From Lacimicrobium sp. SS2-24 (GTDB taxonomy: Bacteria; Pseudomonadota; Gammaproteobacteria; Enterobacterales; Alteromonadaceae): DNA of 64,000 nt. Of this stretch, positions 1 through 8,841 are shown piece after piece. Within the stretch, counting starts at the first letter, position 1; the number at the start of each line of letters is the position of its first letter. The position numbers and the translations under genes are program-made. The stretch lies in contig NZ_NIWW01000006.1 of NCBI RefSeq assembly GCF_002201535.1, positions 62,001 through 126,000 on the forward strand. The letters run 5' to 3'. The notes beneath the pieces were generated by a model. That model was not told the origin of the DNA. It did no database searches and was given only the letters and a program-made list of their open reading frames with translations.

Positions 1-126
<126 letters not shown>

Positions 127-144
127 TTAATTCCAGTTGCTACT

Positions 145-174
145 TTTGTGGGGATGGCTGTGCTTGTTTTCAAT
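145..174 (-). promoter_or_regulatory. Candidate sigma-32 promoter for dnaK
   Basis: Read on the minus strand, ATTGAAA (168-174) is followed after 14 bases by CCCCACAAA (145-153). This resembles the heat-shock consensus CTTGAAA / CCCCATNT with changes in both boxes. It sits about 40 bases upstream of the dnaK start and could boost dnaK over grpE. It is weaker than the grpE promoter match. Confidence 0.4.
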
Positions 175-219
175 AACAAGGGCAAAAAAATCCCCAGTAA
201 ATTTGTGTCTTTTTTGCGA

Positions 220-834
220 TTACGCCTCTGTGTCGACACCGGCTTCCGGTGCACGAGACACCATGACCATGGCCGGACGCAGTAAACGGCCGTTGAGCTG
301 ATAACCTTTTTGCATTACCGCCAGCACAGAGTTTGGCTCCACGTCTGCGCTCTCCTGCATCGACATGGCCTGATGCAGATCCGGGTTGAAGGCTTCACCC
401 TGTGGATCAACCACCTGCATGCCGAATTTCTCGATGGTGGCAATAAAGGACTTATGCGTCAGCTCTACCCCTTCAATCAGCGGCTTGACCGCCTCGTTGC
501 TGGCATCTGCCACTTGCAGTGCGCGCTCAAGGTTATCGATAACGCTAAGCAATTCGCCGGCAAAACGTTCTAAGGCAAACTTTCTGGCCTTATCAATTTC
601 CGCTTCGGCCCGTTTGCGGGCATTATCTGCGTCCGCTCTGGCGCGCAGCACCGCGTCTTTCTGGTCTCTGATGGTGGCTTCAGCCTGTGCCAGTGACGCT
701 TCAAGCTCAGCAATACGCTGCTGCTCTTCGCTGTTCGCGACCTCTTCCTGGCTGCTATGTTCAGCCTGGGTGTCTTGTTGATTTTCCGCTTCCGGCTGCT
801 GCTCGTCTTGTTTTGGCTGCTGCTCGTTGCTCAT
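220..834 (-). CDS. grpE: Nucleotide exchange factor GrpE
   Basis: 204 residues, the usual GrpE length. A Gln/Glu-rich, low-complexity N-terminus (about residues 1-35) leads into a long coiled coil (about 38-95), followed by the conserved C-terminal beta domain ending with the family signature [17 protein letters not shown] near residues 178-194. GrpE dimers release ADP from DnaK and so drive the Hsp70 cycle in the cytosol. It lies directly upstream of dnaK in the same orientation, and a strong sigma-32 promoter lies 44-72 bases upstream of its ATG. Confidence 0.97.
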   Translation of the reverse strand: MSNEQQPKQDEQQPEAENQQDTQAEHSSQEEVANSEEQQRIAELEASLAQAEATIRDQKDAVLRARADADNARKRAEAEIDKARKFALERFAGELLSVIDNLERALQVADASNEAVKPLIEGVELTHKSFIATIEKFGMQVVDPQGEAFNPDLHQAMSMQESADVEPNSVLAVMQKGYQLNGRLLRPAMVMVSRAPEAGVDTEA

Positions 835-877
835 TCGGCTCTCCGTCTATCTGAGTCTGTCATTCGGGTTGCAGCAG

Positions 878-906
878 TAAATGGGGTTGGATTGCAACGA
901 TTCAAG
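878..906 (-). promoter_or_regulatory. Sigma-32 heat-shock promoter of grpE
   Basis: On the minus strand CTTGAA (901-906) is separated by 14 bases from CCCCATTTA (878-886). Both boxes match the RpoH consensus almost perfectly. Transcription would start near 870, giving a leader of about 35 nt before the grpE ATG at 834. Confidence 0.85.
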
Positions 907-1065
907 GTTTTTTTGCAACTTTGTGTCGAGCTTATGGCTCTTGCATTATTTATGGCGACAGTTACCCTCTTTGTGATTAGGATAAAAGGCGTTATTTGAT
1001 AACAGGTTTCCCGCGCCTGATCCCCTTTTACACACTTTGCGGCAACTGAAACTGGGCCTGTAGCC

Positions 1066-1947
1066 ATGCACGAGCGCTTTAAAACCATTGGATTAATTGG
1101 CAAACCTGACCATCAGGGGGCAAATGAGAGCCTCAGGGCGATCTACAACTACCTGACCCAGAATCAATACCGGGTGCTGATAGAGCAACAGGTGGCGGCA
1201 AAATTTGATGACGACAACCTTGAAGTGCTGGACATTGTTGGCATTGGCAAAGTGGCCGATCTGGCGATTGTGGTAGGTGGTGACGGCAATATGCTGGGTG
1301 CAGCAAGAGTGTTGTCGCGCTTCAACGTCGGTGTTGTGGGCGTCAACCGCGGTAATCTGGGGTTTTTAACCGATATCCATCCGGATAATATTGAAGCCCA
1401 GCTTGATGACATTTTCTCTGGCAATTACGTGACCGAGCAGCGCTTTTTGCTGGAAGTGGAAGTGTACCGTCACGACCAGCTTAAAAGTAGCAACGCAGCA
1501 GTAAACGAAGCGGTCGTGCACCACAGTGAAGTGGCCCACATGATGGAATTTGAAGTGCACGTGGATGACCAGTTTGTTTTCAGTCAGCGCTCCGATGGCC
1601 TGATCATTGCCACACCGACCGGTTCAACCGCCTATTCTCTGTCCGGTGGTGGCCCAATTCTTACCCCGAATCTGGACGCGCTGACCCTGGTGCCCATGTT
1701 CCCTCATACCCTGAGCAGCCGTCCGCTGGTGCTGGATGCCAACAGCGAGATACGACTGGTTATATCTCAGGACAACACCGAAACCCTGCAGGTGAGCTGC
1801 GACGGACATGTAGTATTAAGCGTGTCGCCCGGCGATGAGATACGCATTCGCAAAAACCCCTACACCCTGCGCCTGATCCACCCCAAAAGTTACAACTACT
1901 TTAGTGTACTAAGGGCTAAACTCGGCTGGGGCAGCAAGCTGTACTAA
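1066..1947 (+). CDS. nadK: NAD kinase
   Basis: 293 residues, the normal length. NadK phosphorylates NAD+ to NADP+ with ATP in the cytosol. The catalytic GGDG motif is at residues 71-74 ([13 protein letters not shown]) and is followed by [10 protein letters not shown], then the NE-containing motif (NEAVVHH) and the substrate-binding [15 protein letters not shown] stretch, all typical of bacterial NadK. The gene is divergent from grpE and is followed by recN, the nadK-recN order found in many gammaproteobacteria. The ATG at 1066 has no strong Shine-Dalgarno, but the N-terminus aligns with the E. coli protein from memory. Confidence 0.97.
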   Translation: MHERFKTIGLIGKPDHQGANESLRAIYNYLTQNQYRVLIEQQVAAKFDDDNLEVLDIVGIGKVADLAIVVGGDGNMLGAARVLSRFNVGVVGVNRGNLGFLTDIHPDNIEAQLDDIFSGNYVTEQRFLLEVEVYRHDQLKSSNAAVNEAVVHHSEVAHMMEFEVHVDDQFVFSQRSDGLIIATPTGSTAYSLSGGGPILTPNLDALTLVPMFPHTLSSRPLVLDANSEIRLVISQDNTETLQVSCDGHVVLSVSPGDEIRIRKNPYTLRLIHPKSYNYFSVLRAKLGWGSKLY

Positions 1948-2083
1948 AGAGGCTGAAGCGCCCCCTGAATGGCTGCACACTTTAAGAGACTGACACAGGG
2001 CCTCAGTCAGCCTTAGCGAGCACCGCAAATTTACCTCTCTGTTGATAAAAAATCCTTTGCTTCATCTGGACAACACAATTTAA

Positions 2084-2119
2084 CTGTATATAGTTACAGT
2101 TAACTGTACATATAAACAG
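2084..2119 (+). promoter_or_regulatory. Two tandem LexA (SOS) boxes upstream of recN
   Basis: Two sites match CTG-N10-CAG exactly: CTGTATATAGTTACAG at 2084-2099 and CTGTACATATAAACAG at 2104-2119. Their starts are 20 bp apart, about two helical turns, so dimers would sit on one face of the DNA. The second box overlaps the AGAGG Shine-Dalgarno region just before the ATG at 2129. E. coli recN likewise carries multiple LexA boxes. Confidence 0.93.
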
Positions 2120-2128
2120 AGGTTCAGA

Positions 2129-3784
2129 ATGCTGGTACAACTCTCTATTCGTCACTTTGCTATCGTTCAGTCTCTCGATATCGATTTTTCCAGCGGTATG
2201 ACCGCAGTAACCGGTGAAACGGGCGCAGGTAAATCCATTGCCATTGATGCCCTTGGCTTGTGCCTGGGTGATCGCGCCGAAGCGACCATGGTCAGAAAAG
2301 GGGCCAGTAAAGCCGAGATCATCGCAACCTTTACCCTCGATGATCTGCCCGCTGCCAGAGCCTGGCTGCACGAACAGGACATGGACACCGAAGAGTGTAT
2401 CATTCGCCGGGTTATCTCTGCAGAGGGCCGTTCTAAAGCCTATATCAACGGTGTTCCCGCCTCATTGCAGCAACTCAGGGGGTTGGGAAGTCTGCTTATC
2501 AGTATTCACGGTCAGCATGCTCACCAGCAATTGCTAAAAGCCGATAACCAGCGGCGCATTGTGGATGAATTTGCCAGTCATCGGCCTTTGCAGGATAAGG
2601 TTCGCCAGGCCTATGATAGCCTTCAGCAAAGTAAACAGGATTACCAGGCGCTGTTACAAAATCAGGAACAGAGACAGGCCAGGCGCCAGTTGCTGGAATA
2701 TCAGGTTCAGGAATTAAATGAATTTGCCATCGAAGAAGATGAATTTGCCCGTCTGGAGACCGAACACAAACGCCTGAGCCACAGTCAAAGCTTGCTGGAG
2801 CAATCGCAGCTCAGTTTTCATCAGCTCTATGACGCCGATGAGATCAATGCCCTGGCCTTGGTTCAGCAGGCGGTAGACCGGCTGACAGAGCTACAGGAGC
2901 AGGACTCCACGCTGGTGCCCATTATTGACTTGTTATCTGAGGCCAGCATTCAGATTGATGAAGCGGCCGTGCAATTGCGCGATTACGTGGAAAACCTGGA
3001 GATCGACCCGCTGCGCATGCAGCAGGTGGAAGAGCGCTTTTCAAAAGCCATGGAACTGGCGCGTAAGCATCAGGTTATGCCCGAGGAACTGTACCAGCAT
3101 CATCAAGGGTTACTGCAGGAGTATGCTCAGCTGGAGCAGGATGATGATCGCCTTGGCGAGCTTGCCGACAAACTGCAAGGTCTGAAACAGGCCTATCTTG
3201 AGCAGGCACAACAGCTCAGTGCGTCCCGACAGCAGGCGGCGAACAAGCTGGCTGAAGAAATTCAGCAGCGCATCCGTCGTATGAATATGGCGCAGGCCAC
3301 CGTGCAGGTTGAGGTAGAATTTGACCCCAGTGCCAGTATGAGCCGGCATGGACTGGATCAGATTCATCTGTTGGTTGCCACCAACCCTGGTCAGCCCCCG
3401 GAAGCGCTGGAAAAAGTCGCCTCTGGCGGTGAGTTGTCACGTATTGGCCTGGCGATACAGGTGATCACCAGCCATCAGGTACCGACACTGATTTTTGATG
3501 AAGTTGACTCGGGGATCAGCGGCCCAACCGCGTCTGTTGTCGGTCAGCTGCTGCGCAAGCTGGGTGAAAAAGCCCAGGTACTGTGCGTTACCCACCTGCC
3601 TCAGGTAGCAGCTTGTGCCCATAACCAGATGCTGGTCACCAAATTCAGTGATGGTAATACCACCGAAACCCATATGCAGGCACTGGAACAGGAACAGCGG
3701 GTAGAAGAACTGGCCCGTCTGTTAACCGGTGACAAGCTCACTTCAACCGCTCTTGCCAATGCCAGGGAACTTCTCGGCCAGTAA
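2129..3784 (+). CDS. recN: DNA repair protein RecN
   Basis: 551 residues, typical for RecN, an SMC-like ATPase recruited to double-strand breaks. The N-terminal Walker A is GETGAGKS (residues 29-36). A long Gln/Glu-rich coiled-coil region occupies about residues 160-380. The C-terminal half of the ATPase has the signature ASGGELSRI and the Walker B LIFDEVDSGI near residues 453-462. The tandem LexA boxes immediately upstream indicate SOS induction. The start is set by AGAGG at 2118-2122. Confidence 0.98.
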   Translation: MLVQLSIRHFAIVQSLDIDFSSGMTAVTGETGAGKSIAIDALGLCLGDRAEATMVRKGASKAEIIATFTLDDLPAARAWLHEQDMDTEECIIRRVISAEGRSKAYINGVPASLQQLRGLGSLLISIHGQHAHQQLLKADNQRRIVDEFASHRPLQDKVRQAYDSLQQSKQDYQALLQNQEQRQARRQLLEYQVQELNEFAIEEDEFARLETEHKRLSHSQSLLEQSQLSFHQLYDADEINALALVQQAVDRLTELQEQDSTLVPIIDLLSEASIQIDEAAVQLRDYVENLEIDPLRMQQVEERFSKAMELARKHQVMPEELYQHHQGLLQEYAQLEQDDDRLGELADKLQGLKQAYLEQAQQLSASRQQAANKLAEEIQQRIRRMNMAQATVQVEVEFDPSASMSRHGLDQIHLLVATNPGQPPEALEKVASGGELSRIGLAIQVITSHQVPTLIFDEVDSGISGPTASVVGQLLRKLGEKAQVLCVTHLPQVAACAHNQMLVTKFSDGNTTETHMQALEQEQRVEELARLLTGDKLTSTALANARELLGQ

Positions 3785-3930
3785 AGGCTCTTACCAGCGG
3801 TCTCTCCTCAGCATGCAGGTTGCTGCTGAGGAGGCACTGTAACGACGCCCACTTATTTGTATCCCTTGCCGATCTGGCGTAGACAGTTTCCCGGCAAAAA
3901 GTTAGGATGCAGCCACTCAGTGAACACCGA

Positions 3931-4296
3931 ATGACTATGACCTATAAAAAACTCTTAATCTGCTTAGTTCTTTTCACCAGCTTGCAAGCCTGTCAAAGCT
4001 GGATCTACCGTATCGACATTCCTCAGGGTAACTACCTGGATCAGGATGACATTGACAAACTGCGTGTGCAGATGAGTAAAGAGCAGGTAGCCTTTATTCT
4101 CGGTAAGCCGGTTGTTGAAGACACCTTCAATGAAAACACCTGGTACTACGTATACACCATGAAACGGGGTATGGGTGGCAAGAATGTACGTAAAGAACTG
4201 ATTCTGGAATTTAAAGACGGCTTGTTAACTTCAATGGAAGGTGACTTTGAAAAGCCGGAAAACTTCGAAGTGCCTCTGGATCAACAACCCGAATAA
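3931..4296 (+). CDS. bamE: Outer membrane assembly lipoprotein BamE (SmpA/OmlA)
   Basis: A small lipoprotein of the BAM complex that folds beta-barrel proteins into the outer membrane. A short signal peptide (MTYKKLLICLVLFTS) ends in the lipobox LQAC. The mature part carries the family motifs YRIDIPQGNYLDQDDIDKLR and VAFILGKPVVEDTFNENTWYY. An upstream in-frame ATG at 3907 would add eight residues before the signal peptide and has AGG directly abutting it, so 3931 (or 3937) is the better start. The gene stands alone and ends at a strong hairpin shared with the convergent rnfH gene. Confidence 0.95.
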   Translation: MTMTYKKLLICLVLFTSLQACQSWIYRIDIPQGNYLDQDDIDKLRVQMSKEQVAFILGKPVVEDTFNENTWYYVYTMKRGMGGKNVRKELILEFKDGLLTSMEGDFEKPENFEVPLDQQPE

Positions 4297-4310
4297 ACAC
4301 CTTCCCAGGC

Positions 4311-4345
4311 GAGGCTGATATTTAATCAGCCTCTTTCGTTTCTTT
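4311..4345. terminator. Bidirectional terminator between bamE and rnfH
   Basis: A perfect 9-bp stem GAGGCTGAT / ATCAGCCTC with a 5-base loop (4311-4333) is followed by a T-rich tract on the plus strand. It serves bamE and overlaps the stop codon of the convergent rnfH gene. Confidence 0.8.
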
Positions 4346-4690
4346 TTCACGGCGTTTAAGCGGATTCACCCGCCCACCCGTTACTTTATCCGCACGGCCT
4401 TCCTGTTTCGCTTTTTCAGCACGTCGACGACGCACTTCTTTGGGATCCGCAATCAGTGGCCGGTAAATAGCGATGCGATCGCCTTCTTTGGGCTGATCAT
4501 CCAGCTTACAGGTCTTGTACCAGATGCCGACTTTACTTTGTTGCAGATCAATGTTTGGAAAACGCCGCAAGATCCCCGAGGCCTTAATCGCCTGCTCGAC
4601 CGTAGCGCCCTGCTCGACCACGACTTCCAGCAGCGCTTGTTGGTCTGGTAACGCATAGGTCACTTCAAGGCGAATTTGCTTATCGGTCAC
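4322..4690 (-). CDS. rnfH: RnfH family (UPF0125) ubiquitin-fold protein
   Basis: 122 residues with a beta-grasp core (about residues 5-85; motifs [14 protein letters not shown] and [17 protein letters not shown]) followed by a basic tail rich in Arg/Lys. The family is named from genes near Rnf complexes, and its role is not firmly known; linkage to ratA is conserved in gammaproteobacteria. The start is the GTG at 4690, because AAGGAGG lies 6 bases upstream and it gives the family N-terminus. A longer frame reaching 4855 runs inside ratA and is rejected. It overlaps the end of ratA by 11 bp, implying translational coupling. Confidence 0.93.
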   Translation of the reverse strand: MTDKQIRLEVTYALPDQQALLEVVVEQGATVEQAIKASGILRRFPNIDLQQSKVGIWYKTCKLDDQPKEGDRIAIYRPLIADPKEVRRRRAEKAKQEGRADKVTGGRVNPLKRREKETKEAD

Positions 4691-5117
4691 CGTACACCTC
4701 CTTTGCCCGCTGCGTAAACGCCGCCACCATATTACTGGCAATACTGCTGAAGATTTTACCAAAGGCCGCCTGCGCCAGGCGACTGGCAAACTCAAACTGC
4801 AGATCCAGTTCAATTTTACAGGCATCGGCGGAAAGCGGCGTAAAGCGCCAGCCACCGGTTAAATGGCTGAAGGGGCCTTCGATCAGCTCCATGCGAATAT
4901 ATTCCCCGCGCTTGAGTTGGTTTTGCGTGGTAAACCACTGGCGCAGACCGCCTTTACTGATCAGGATTGAGGCCTTCATACTGTTGTCATCCGCATCATG
5001 CACCCTGGTTTCGGCACAGCCTGGCAAGAACTGGGGATAGGCATCCACATCATTGACCAAATCAAACATGGACTCAGCACTGAAACTTACCAGTGCACTA
5101 CGATTCACATTCGCCAT
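4680..5117 (-). CDS. ratA: RatA-like START/SRPBCC domain protein
   Basis: 145 residues forming one SRPBCC (START-like) domain; conserved stretches include [18 protein letters not shown] and [17 protein letters not shown]. coli RatA was reported as a toxin that interferes with 70S association, and homologues in other organisms (Coq10-like) bind ubiquinone, so the exact role here is open. The start at ATG 5117 has a good GGAG 5 bases upstream. It forms a two-gene unit with rnfH and is divergent from smpB. Confidence 0.93.
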   Translation of the reverse strand: MANVNRSALVSFSAESMFDLVNDVDAYPQFLPGCAETRVHDADDNSMKASILISKGGLRQWFTTQNQLKRGEYIRMELIEGPFSHLTGGWRFTPLSADACKIELDLQFEFASRLAQAAFGKIFSSIASNMVAAFTQRAKEVYGDR

Positions 5118-5545
5118 CAAAACTCCTTTACTGCGCCCTATCCGTCACGAGCACCATAGAACTGCGGCATGGCGGGCAGCCGCAATGCAAAAAATTCGTT
5201 GCAGTATAACCCCAAGTCACTTTAAAGTGCAGGCCCGCAAACGATGCGGATGAACAATACACAAAGCCTGAACACCTTATTCCACGTTAAGGTCTGCCGA
5301 ACCGGGTAAATTCGACAAAGCGCAAAGGCCCTGCTCAAAGCCCTAACGGACGTGAATGGGTTACTGAACTTGGCACAAACAGGACTGTTAAGCCGACTCG
5401 GTATGGGTATTTTTCAGCGGGTTTTGACGACATCTTCGCGCAGCAGGCTTGTTGGCATAGCAGTAAAAGTCTGACCACCTGCTTTTTTCCCGCTCTGGCT
5501 TAAAAGCCGCGTGTTAACAGGCGCAGACGCTCGCATATTAAGGCA
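5118..5545. other. Long ratA-smpB intergenic region without a gene
   Basis: About 430 bases between the divergent ratA and smpB starts. I see no open frame with a recognisable product on either strand. The right end leads into the smpB -10 box. Short palindromes such as CACTTTAAAGTG are present but nothing I can name. Confidence 0.5.
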
Positions 5546-5552
5546 ACTTGGG

Positions 5553-5558
5553 TATAAT
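5553..5558 (+). promoter_or_regulatory. -10 box of smpB, abutting the start codon
   Basis: A perfect TATAAT lies at 5553-5558, only 7 bases before the smpB ATG at 5566. No good -35 hexamer is seen 16-18 bases upstream. If used, the transcript would start at or next to the ATG. Confidence 0.5.
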
Positions 5559-5565
5559 ACGGCCG

Positions 5566-6045
5566 ATGAACAAGAAGACGAACAAATCCAAACAAAGCAG
5601 CACCATAGCGCTGAATAAAAAGGCCCGCCACGAGTATTTTCTTGAAGATAAAATTGAAGCGGGCATCTCATTACAGGGCTGGGAAGTCAAAAGCATTCGC
5701 GCCGGTAAAGTCAATCTGGCAGACAGCTATGTCATTATTCATAACGGTGAAGCGTTCCTGCTGGGTTGTAGCATACAGCCCTTAAAAGAGGCCTCCAGCC
5801 ATGTGGTCTGCGATCCCGATCGCTCACGTAAGCTGTTACTCAATCAGCGCGAGATCAACCGCCTGATTGGGGCCCGTGAGCGCCAGGGCTACTCTATTGT
5901 TGCCACCGCCATGTACTGGAAGAAGTGCTGGGTGAAAGTGGAAATTTACCTGGCCAAGGGTAAACACAATCAGGACAAACGCGACACGGTGAAAAACCGC
6001 GACTGGGCGCGCCAAAAAGAACGTATTATGAAACACAGCGCCTGA
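5566..6045 (+). CDS. smpB: SsrA-binding protein SmpB
   Basis: 159 residues, standard SmpB length. It binds tmRNA and delivers it to stalled ribosomes for trans-translation. The OB-fold core motifs are [33 protein letters not shown] and [16 protein letters not shown]; the basic C-terminal tail that enters the mRNA channel is present. An upstream in-frame start at 5548 would lie across the TATAAT box and is rejected. The tmRNA gene follows 110 bp downstream on the same strand, the common smpB-ssrA arrangement. Confidence 0.97.
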   Translation: MNKKTNKSKQSSTIALNKKARHEYFLEDKIEAGISLQGWEVKSIRAGKVNLADSYVIIHNGEAFLLGCSIQPLKEASSHVVCDPDRSRKLLLNQREINRLIGARERQGYSIVATAMYWKKCWVKVEIYLAKGKHNQDKRDTVKNRDWARQKERIMKHSA

Positions 6046-6155
6046 GGGCGCTGGTGATTCTATGCGCAAACCCATACCAGGCCGCTAATTATTTTATTCA
6101 CCTTCACTTGAATATGGTACTATGGGGCCTCATATAGAGATATGTGACAGATTTC

Positions 6156-6516
6156 GGGGCTGATTTTGGATTCGACAGGATTCTAGACACCCGAGGTGCA
6201 TGCAGAGGAGCGGTTGGCCTCTTTAAAAAGCCGCATTTAAAGTAGTCGCAAACGACGAAAACTACGCTCTCGCCGCTTAATAACCGGCCGTGAGCCCTTC
6301 CACTCAGACTTCGTTCATGGGTAGAGGTTCGGAAGGTCATCCACATGAACTAGCGAGGGAAACCCGCCTGGGGTTGAACCGCGAAATAGAATCAGGACCG
6401 CTATGAGAAATCCTGTTTGTCGGAGTTCGAAATAGTTAAATAAAAGACAAAATAAGCATGTAGTACCAACGGTAGACGCTTTCTGGACGCGGGTTCAAGT
6501 CCCGCCAGCTCCACCA
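6156..6516 (+). ncRNA. ssrA: Transfer-messenger RNA (tmRNA)
   Basis: A 361-nt one-piece tmRNA. It opens with GGGGCTGATTTTGGATTCGA and ends with the T-arm GGTTCAAGTCCCGCC and acceptor CAGCTCC plus ACCA. The tag frame at 6248-6277 encodes ANDENYALAA followed by two TAA stops, the same tag as E. coli. It rescues stalled ribosomes together with SmpB, encoded just upstream. The CCA is encoded. The 3' end of ssrA is a well-known integration target, and an AT-rich patch follows. Confidence 0.98.
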
Positions 6517-6520
6517 ACAC

Positions 6521-6553
6521 AAACCCTGTGCCGCAAGGCATGGGGTTTTTTAT
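6521..6553 (+). terminator. Intrinsic terminator of ssrA
   Basis: The stem AACCCTGTGCC / GGCATGGGGTT (11 bp with G-U pairs, loop GCAA) is followed by TTTTTATT, starting 5 bases after the tmRNA CCA. Confidence 0.85.
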
Positions 6554-6746
6554 TGGGCGAAGCTCTGGTGACCAAAGAGGCACACGGTAGTGAGTATCTG
6601 AAGTGGATCTGATCTTTTTATTCTTAACGTTCTGATTGGAGTCGGAGTGGCATTATTTCTAGAGAGTTAATGGGGTCACGGCTTCAGTTCGCTACGGAAG
6701 ATTTGAACCAGTGGAGGTTCCAATACAACTCCAACATAGACGCAAA

Positions 6747-7037
6747 CTAAATACAGTTGAAAATAAGACTTACTTTAGGAAATTTTCCAAAGCCCGAATC
6801 GGAACTAAAATCTACTTCCTCAATCTGCTTTCCTTTTTTTGAACAATAATTGCGAGCAGTTTCATAAGCTTCTTCTTGCAAAGTTGTCGGAGAGATAAAG
6901 CCCGAATCACCGCTTACGTGAATTGCAAGATTACCGTCCCTCGTAGGATTCACTCCTCCGGTCGATGTGCAAGCAGGCAAGAGAATTGCGATAGCGCTGA
7001 TCAAAAGAAGCTTTGTTGTTGATATTTTTTTGTCCAT
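6747..7037 (-). CDS. Small putative lipoprotein, function unknown
   Basis: 96 residues: signal peptide MDKKISTTKLLLISAIAILL with lipobox LPAC, then a short Gly/Ser-containing segment and a conserved-looking core (EEAYETARNYCSKKGKQIEEVDF) ending in FNCI. The form recalls small bacterial lipoproteins with a tyrosine-alanine-Cys-lysine helix, but I cannot assign a function. Its DNA is clearly more AT-rich than the neighbours, and it lies alone between ssrA and a degenerate copy of the ssrA 3' end, which suggests acquisition by transfer. Confidence 0.75.
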   Translation of the reverse strand: MDKKISTTKLLLISAIAILLPACTSTGGVNPTRDGNLAIHVSGDSGFISPTTLQEEAYETARNYCSKKGKQIEEVDFSSDSGFGKFPKVSLIFNCI

Positions 7038-7202
7038 GAAGACCTTCTATTTATGAGTTCAAGAGTACAATCAAATGCTAGCAAGTTTAAATTAATACCT
7101 TCAAAGGGTAGTACATCAATTAATACCACACGAAAATTCATCGAGACTAAGAAATCTTGCCTAAATACTGTTAGGACTTTAATACATCTTTAAGCTAATA
7201 AG

Positions 7203-7221
7203 AATCCCGCCTGCCCCGCCA
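7203..7221 (+). repeat. Degenerate copy of the ssrA 3' end (possible att relic)
   Basis: AATCCCGCCTGCCCCGCCA resembles the tmRNA end AGTCCCGCCAGCTCCACCA (6498-6516), sharing the run TCCCGCC and about 15 of 19 bases. It bounds the AT-rich patch on the right. The match is imperfect and short, so an attachment-site origin is only possible. Confidence 0.35.
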
Positions 7222-7232
7222 TTGGCAATGGT

Positions 7233-7877
7233 CTATGACGGCATTGCACTGACAATGTCCAGCACGATGGGTTTAATACCCGCCACAATAAACTCAATGG
7301 CGATCACCATAATAATTAACCCCATCAGTCGCATCATGACTTTGATGCCCGTGTCACCTAGCCAGCGAATTAATACGGCTGCAAAGTACAAAATAAAGTA
7401 CGTGAGTAACAATACCCCTACCAGCGATGCAAACAGCACCAGCTCAAAGTTAAATGACGTGGCATCATCCATCAGCACAATGGCGTTGGTCAGGGCTCCC
7501 GGCCCACAAATCATAGGGATCGCCAACGGTGTGACGGAGATATCCTCCACATAGGTTTTGACGTCATCCTCACCCACTTTGATTCGCGATAGCCGTGCCT
7601 GAAGCATGTCCATCCCCATCAATAAGAAGATAATGCCTCCGACGATTCGAAAGCTGTTGACCGAAATATGAAAGAAAGAGAACAGCACCTGGCCGGCCAG
7701 TGCAAACGTGGTAATGATCACAAAAGACACGAGCAATGCTTTGCGCGCCGTTTTGATTCGCTGTGCCGGTGTTAAGTCAGCGGTCAGCGTCATAAATACC
7801 GGCATCACACCCAGAGGGTTAATCAGTGTGAAAAATGAAGTAAAGCACAACAGTGCAAACGCCAGTAGTTCCTGCAT
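7233..7877 (-). CDS. MarC family (UPF0056) inner-membrane protein
   Basis: 214 residues, about six hydrophobic segments spread through the length, typical MarC size. Recognisable motifs are INPLGVMPVF near the N-terminus, RKALLVSFVIITTFALAG, FRIVGGIIFLLMGMDML and SVTPLAIPMICGPGALTNAIVLM. The family was once linked to multiple antibiotic resistance, but its function is not established. It appears monocistronic, between the AT-rich islet and the divergent DsrE-like gene. Confidence 0.93.
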   Translation of the reverse strand: MQELLAFALLCFTSFFTLINPLGVMPVFMTLTADLTPAQRIKTARKALLVSFVIITTFALAGQVLFSFFHISVNSFRIVGGIIFLLMGMDMLQARLSRIKVGEDDVKTYVEDISVTPLAIPMICGPGALTNAIVLMDDATSFNFELVLFASLVGVLLLTYFILYFAAVLIRWLGDTGIKVMMRLMGLIIMVIAIEFIVAGIKPIVLDIVSAMPS

Positions 7878-8079
7878 TAGTGTTCCCCGAGCTGAGCGGT
7901 ATCAGGCGCTTGCCTGAGTTGAAAAGAGGCGCACTGTAAGGGAGTTTGCAGGTTGATGAAAGCGCTCGACTACAACGCGTAAAATGGCTTTGGTAATAAT
8001 CGCTTACATGAGTGTCATGATAGCGATACATACTGATTAGGGTATAGTGCTACACATCGCAATCATCAGGATTTCTCTT

Positions 8080-8613
8080 ATGCTCAAAACAAGCGCCGTT
8101 CTGATTACCTTTTTGTTCCCGGTGTTCAGTGTGCTGGCACAGGATTTCAATACAGGCCCTCTTATCAAAGATTTTGGTGCTCACGCAGCAGTTGAACCTG
8201 GCTCGTCCCTTAACAGCGCCACATCACTCAATGTAAGCTTTGATTTGGCGAAGAAGGCGGATTCAGGAAAAGTGAATCGCAGCATGAACAGCCTTGCACG
8301 TTTTTTAAATATGCATGTGGCCAATGGTGTTCCTGCAGAGAATATTCGTCTGGCCATGGTGGTGCATGGCGATGCCCTCTTCGACTTGCTGGGTAACGAT
8401 TCGTATCAGGCCAAATACGGCCAGTCTAATGCCAACATTCCCCTTATTCAGGCGTTGCTGCAAAACCAGGTCAGGATCATCGTATGTGGGCAGTCTGCGG
8501 CATACCATAAGGTGGCTCAGTCTGACTTGTTGCCCGGCGTGGAAGTCGCACTTTCAGCCATGACCGCTCATGCCCTTTTGCAACAACAGGGCTATACCCT
8601 GAATCCGTTTTAG
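8080..8613 (+). CDS. Exported DsrE/DsrF-like family protein
   Basis: About 177 residues with a signal peptide (MLKTSAVLITFLFPVFSVLA) and then a DsrE-type alpha/beta domain: a long helix (SLARFLNMHVANGVPAENIRLAMVVHGDALFDLL) and the motif VRIIVCGQSAAYHKV carrying a single conserved-looking Cys. Intracellular DsrE relatives handle sulfur; for secreted forms the role is unknown. The start at 8080 has AGGA 9-12 bases upstream; a longer frame from 8047 places residues before the signal peptide. It is divergent from the MarC-like gene and seems to stand alone. Confidence 0.75.
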   Translation: MLKTSAVLITFLFPVFSVLAQDFNTGPLIKDFGAHAAVEPGSSLNSATSLNVSFDLAKKADSGKVNRSMNSLARFLNMHVANGVPAENIRLAMVVHGDALFDLLGNDSYQAKYGQSNANIPLIQALLQNQVRIIVCGQSAAYHKVAQSDLLPGVEVALSAMTAHALLQQQGYTLNPF

Positions 8614-8841
8614 ATCTGACACCCGGCTTATCGAGAGCTGAGATAAGGTCGTAACAGGCGCGGCAGCGCTACACTGCGGTCGCGCCGCCGCCATTTTCTG
8701 CGAGTGATCTCACTCGATTAACGAATAAGCTTTTCTAATCCAGAATGGATAAAAAATAGTCGTTGTTCATGATGGGCATTGGCACTAGAATCCGCGCCGA
8801 CCTGGCCCGATAGGTGGCTGGCTGTAATAAGAGATATCAAG

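Noticed and set aside
6104-6346. A minus-strand frame opposite ssrA
   Set aside because: It lies opposite tmRNA and has no recognisable product.
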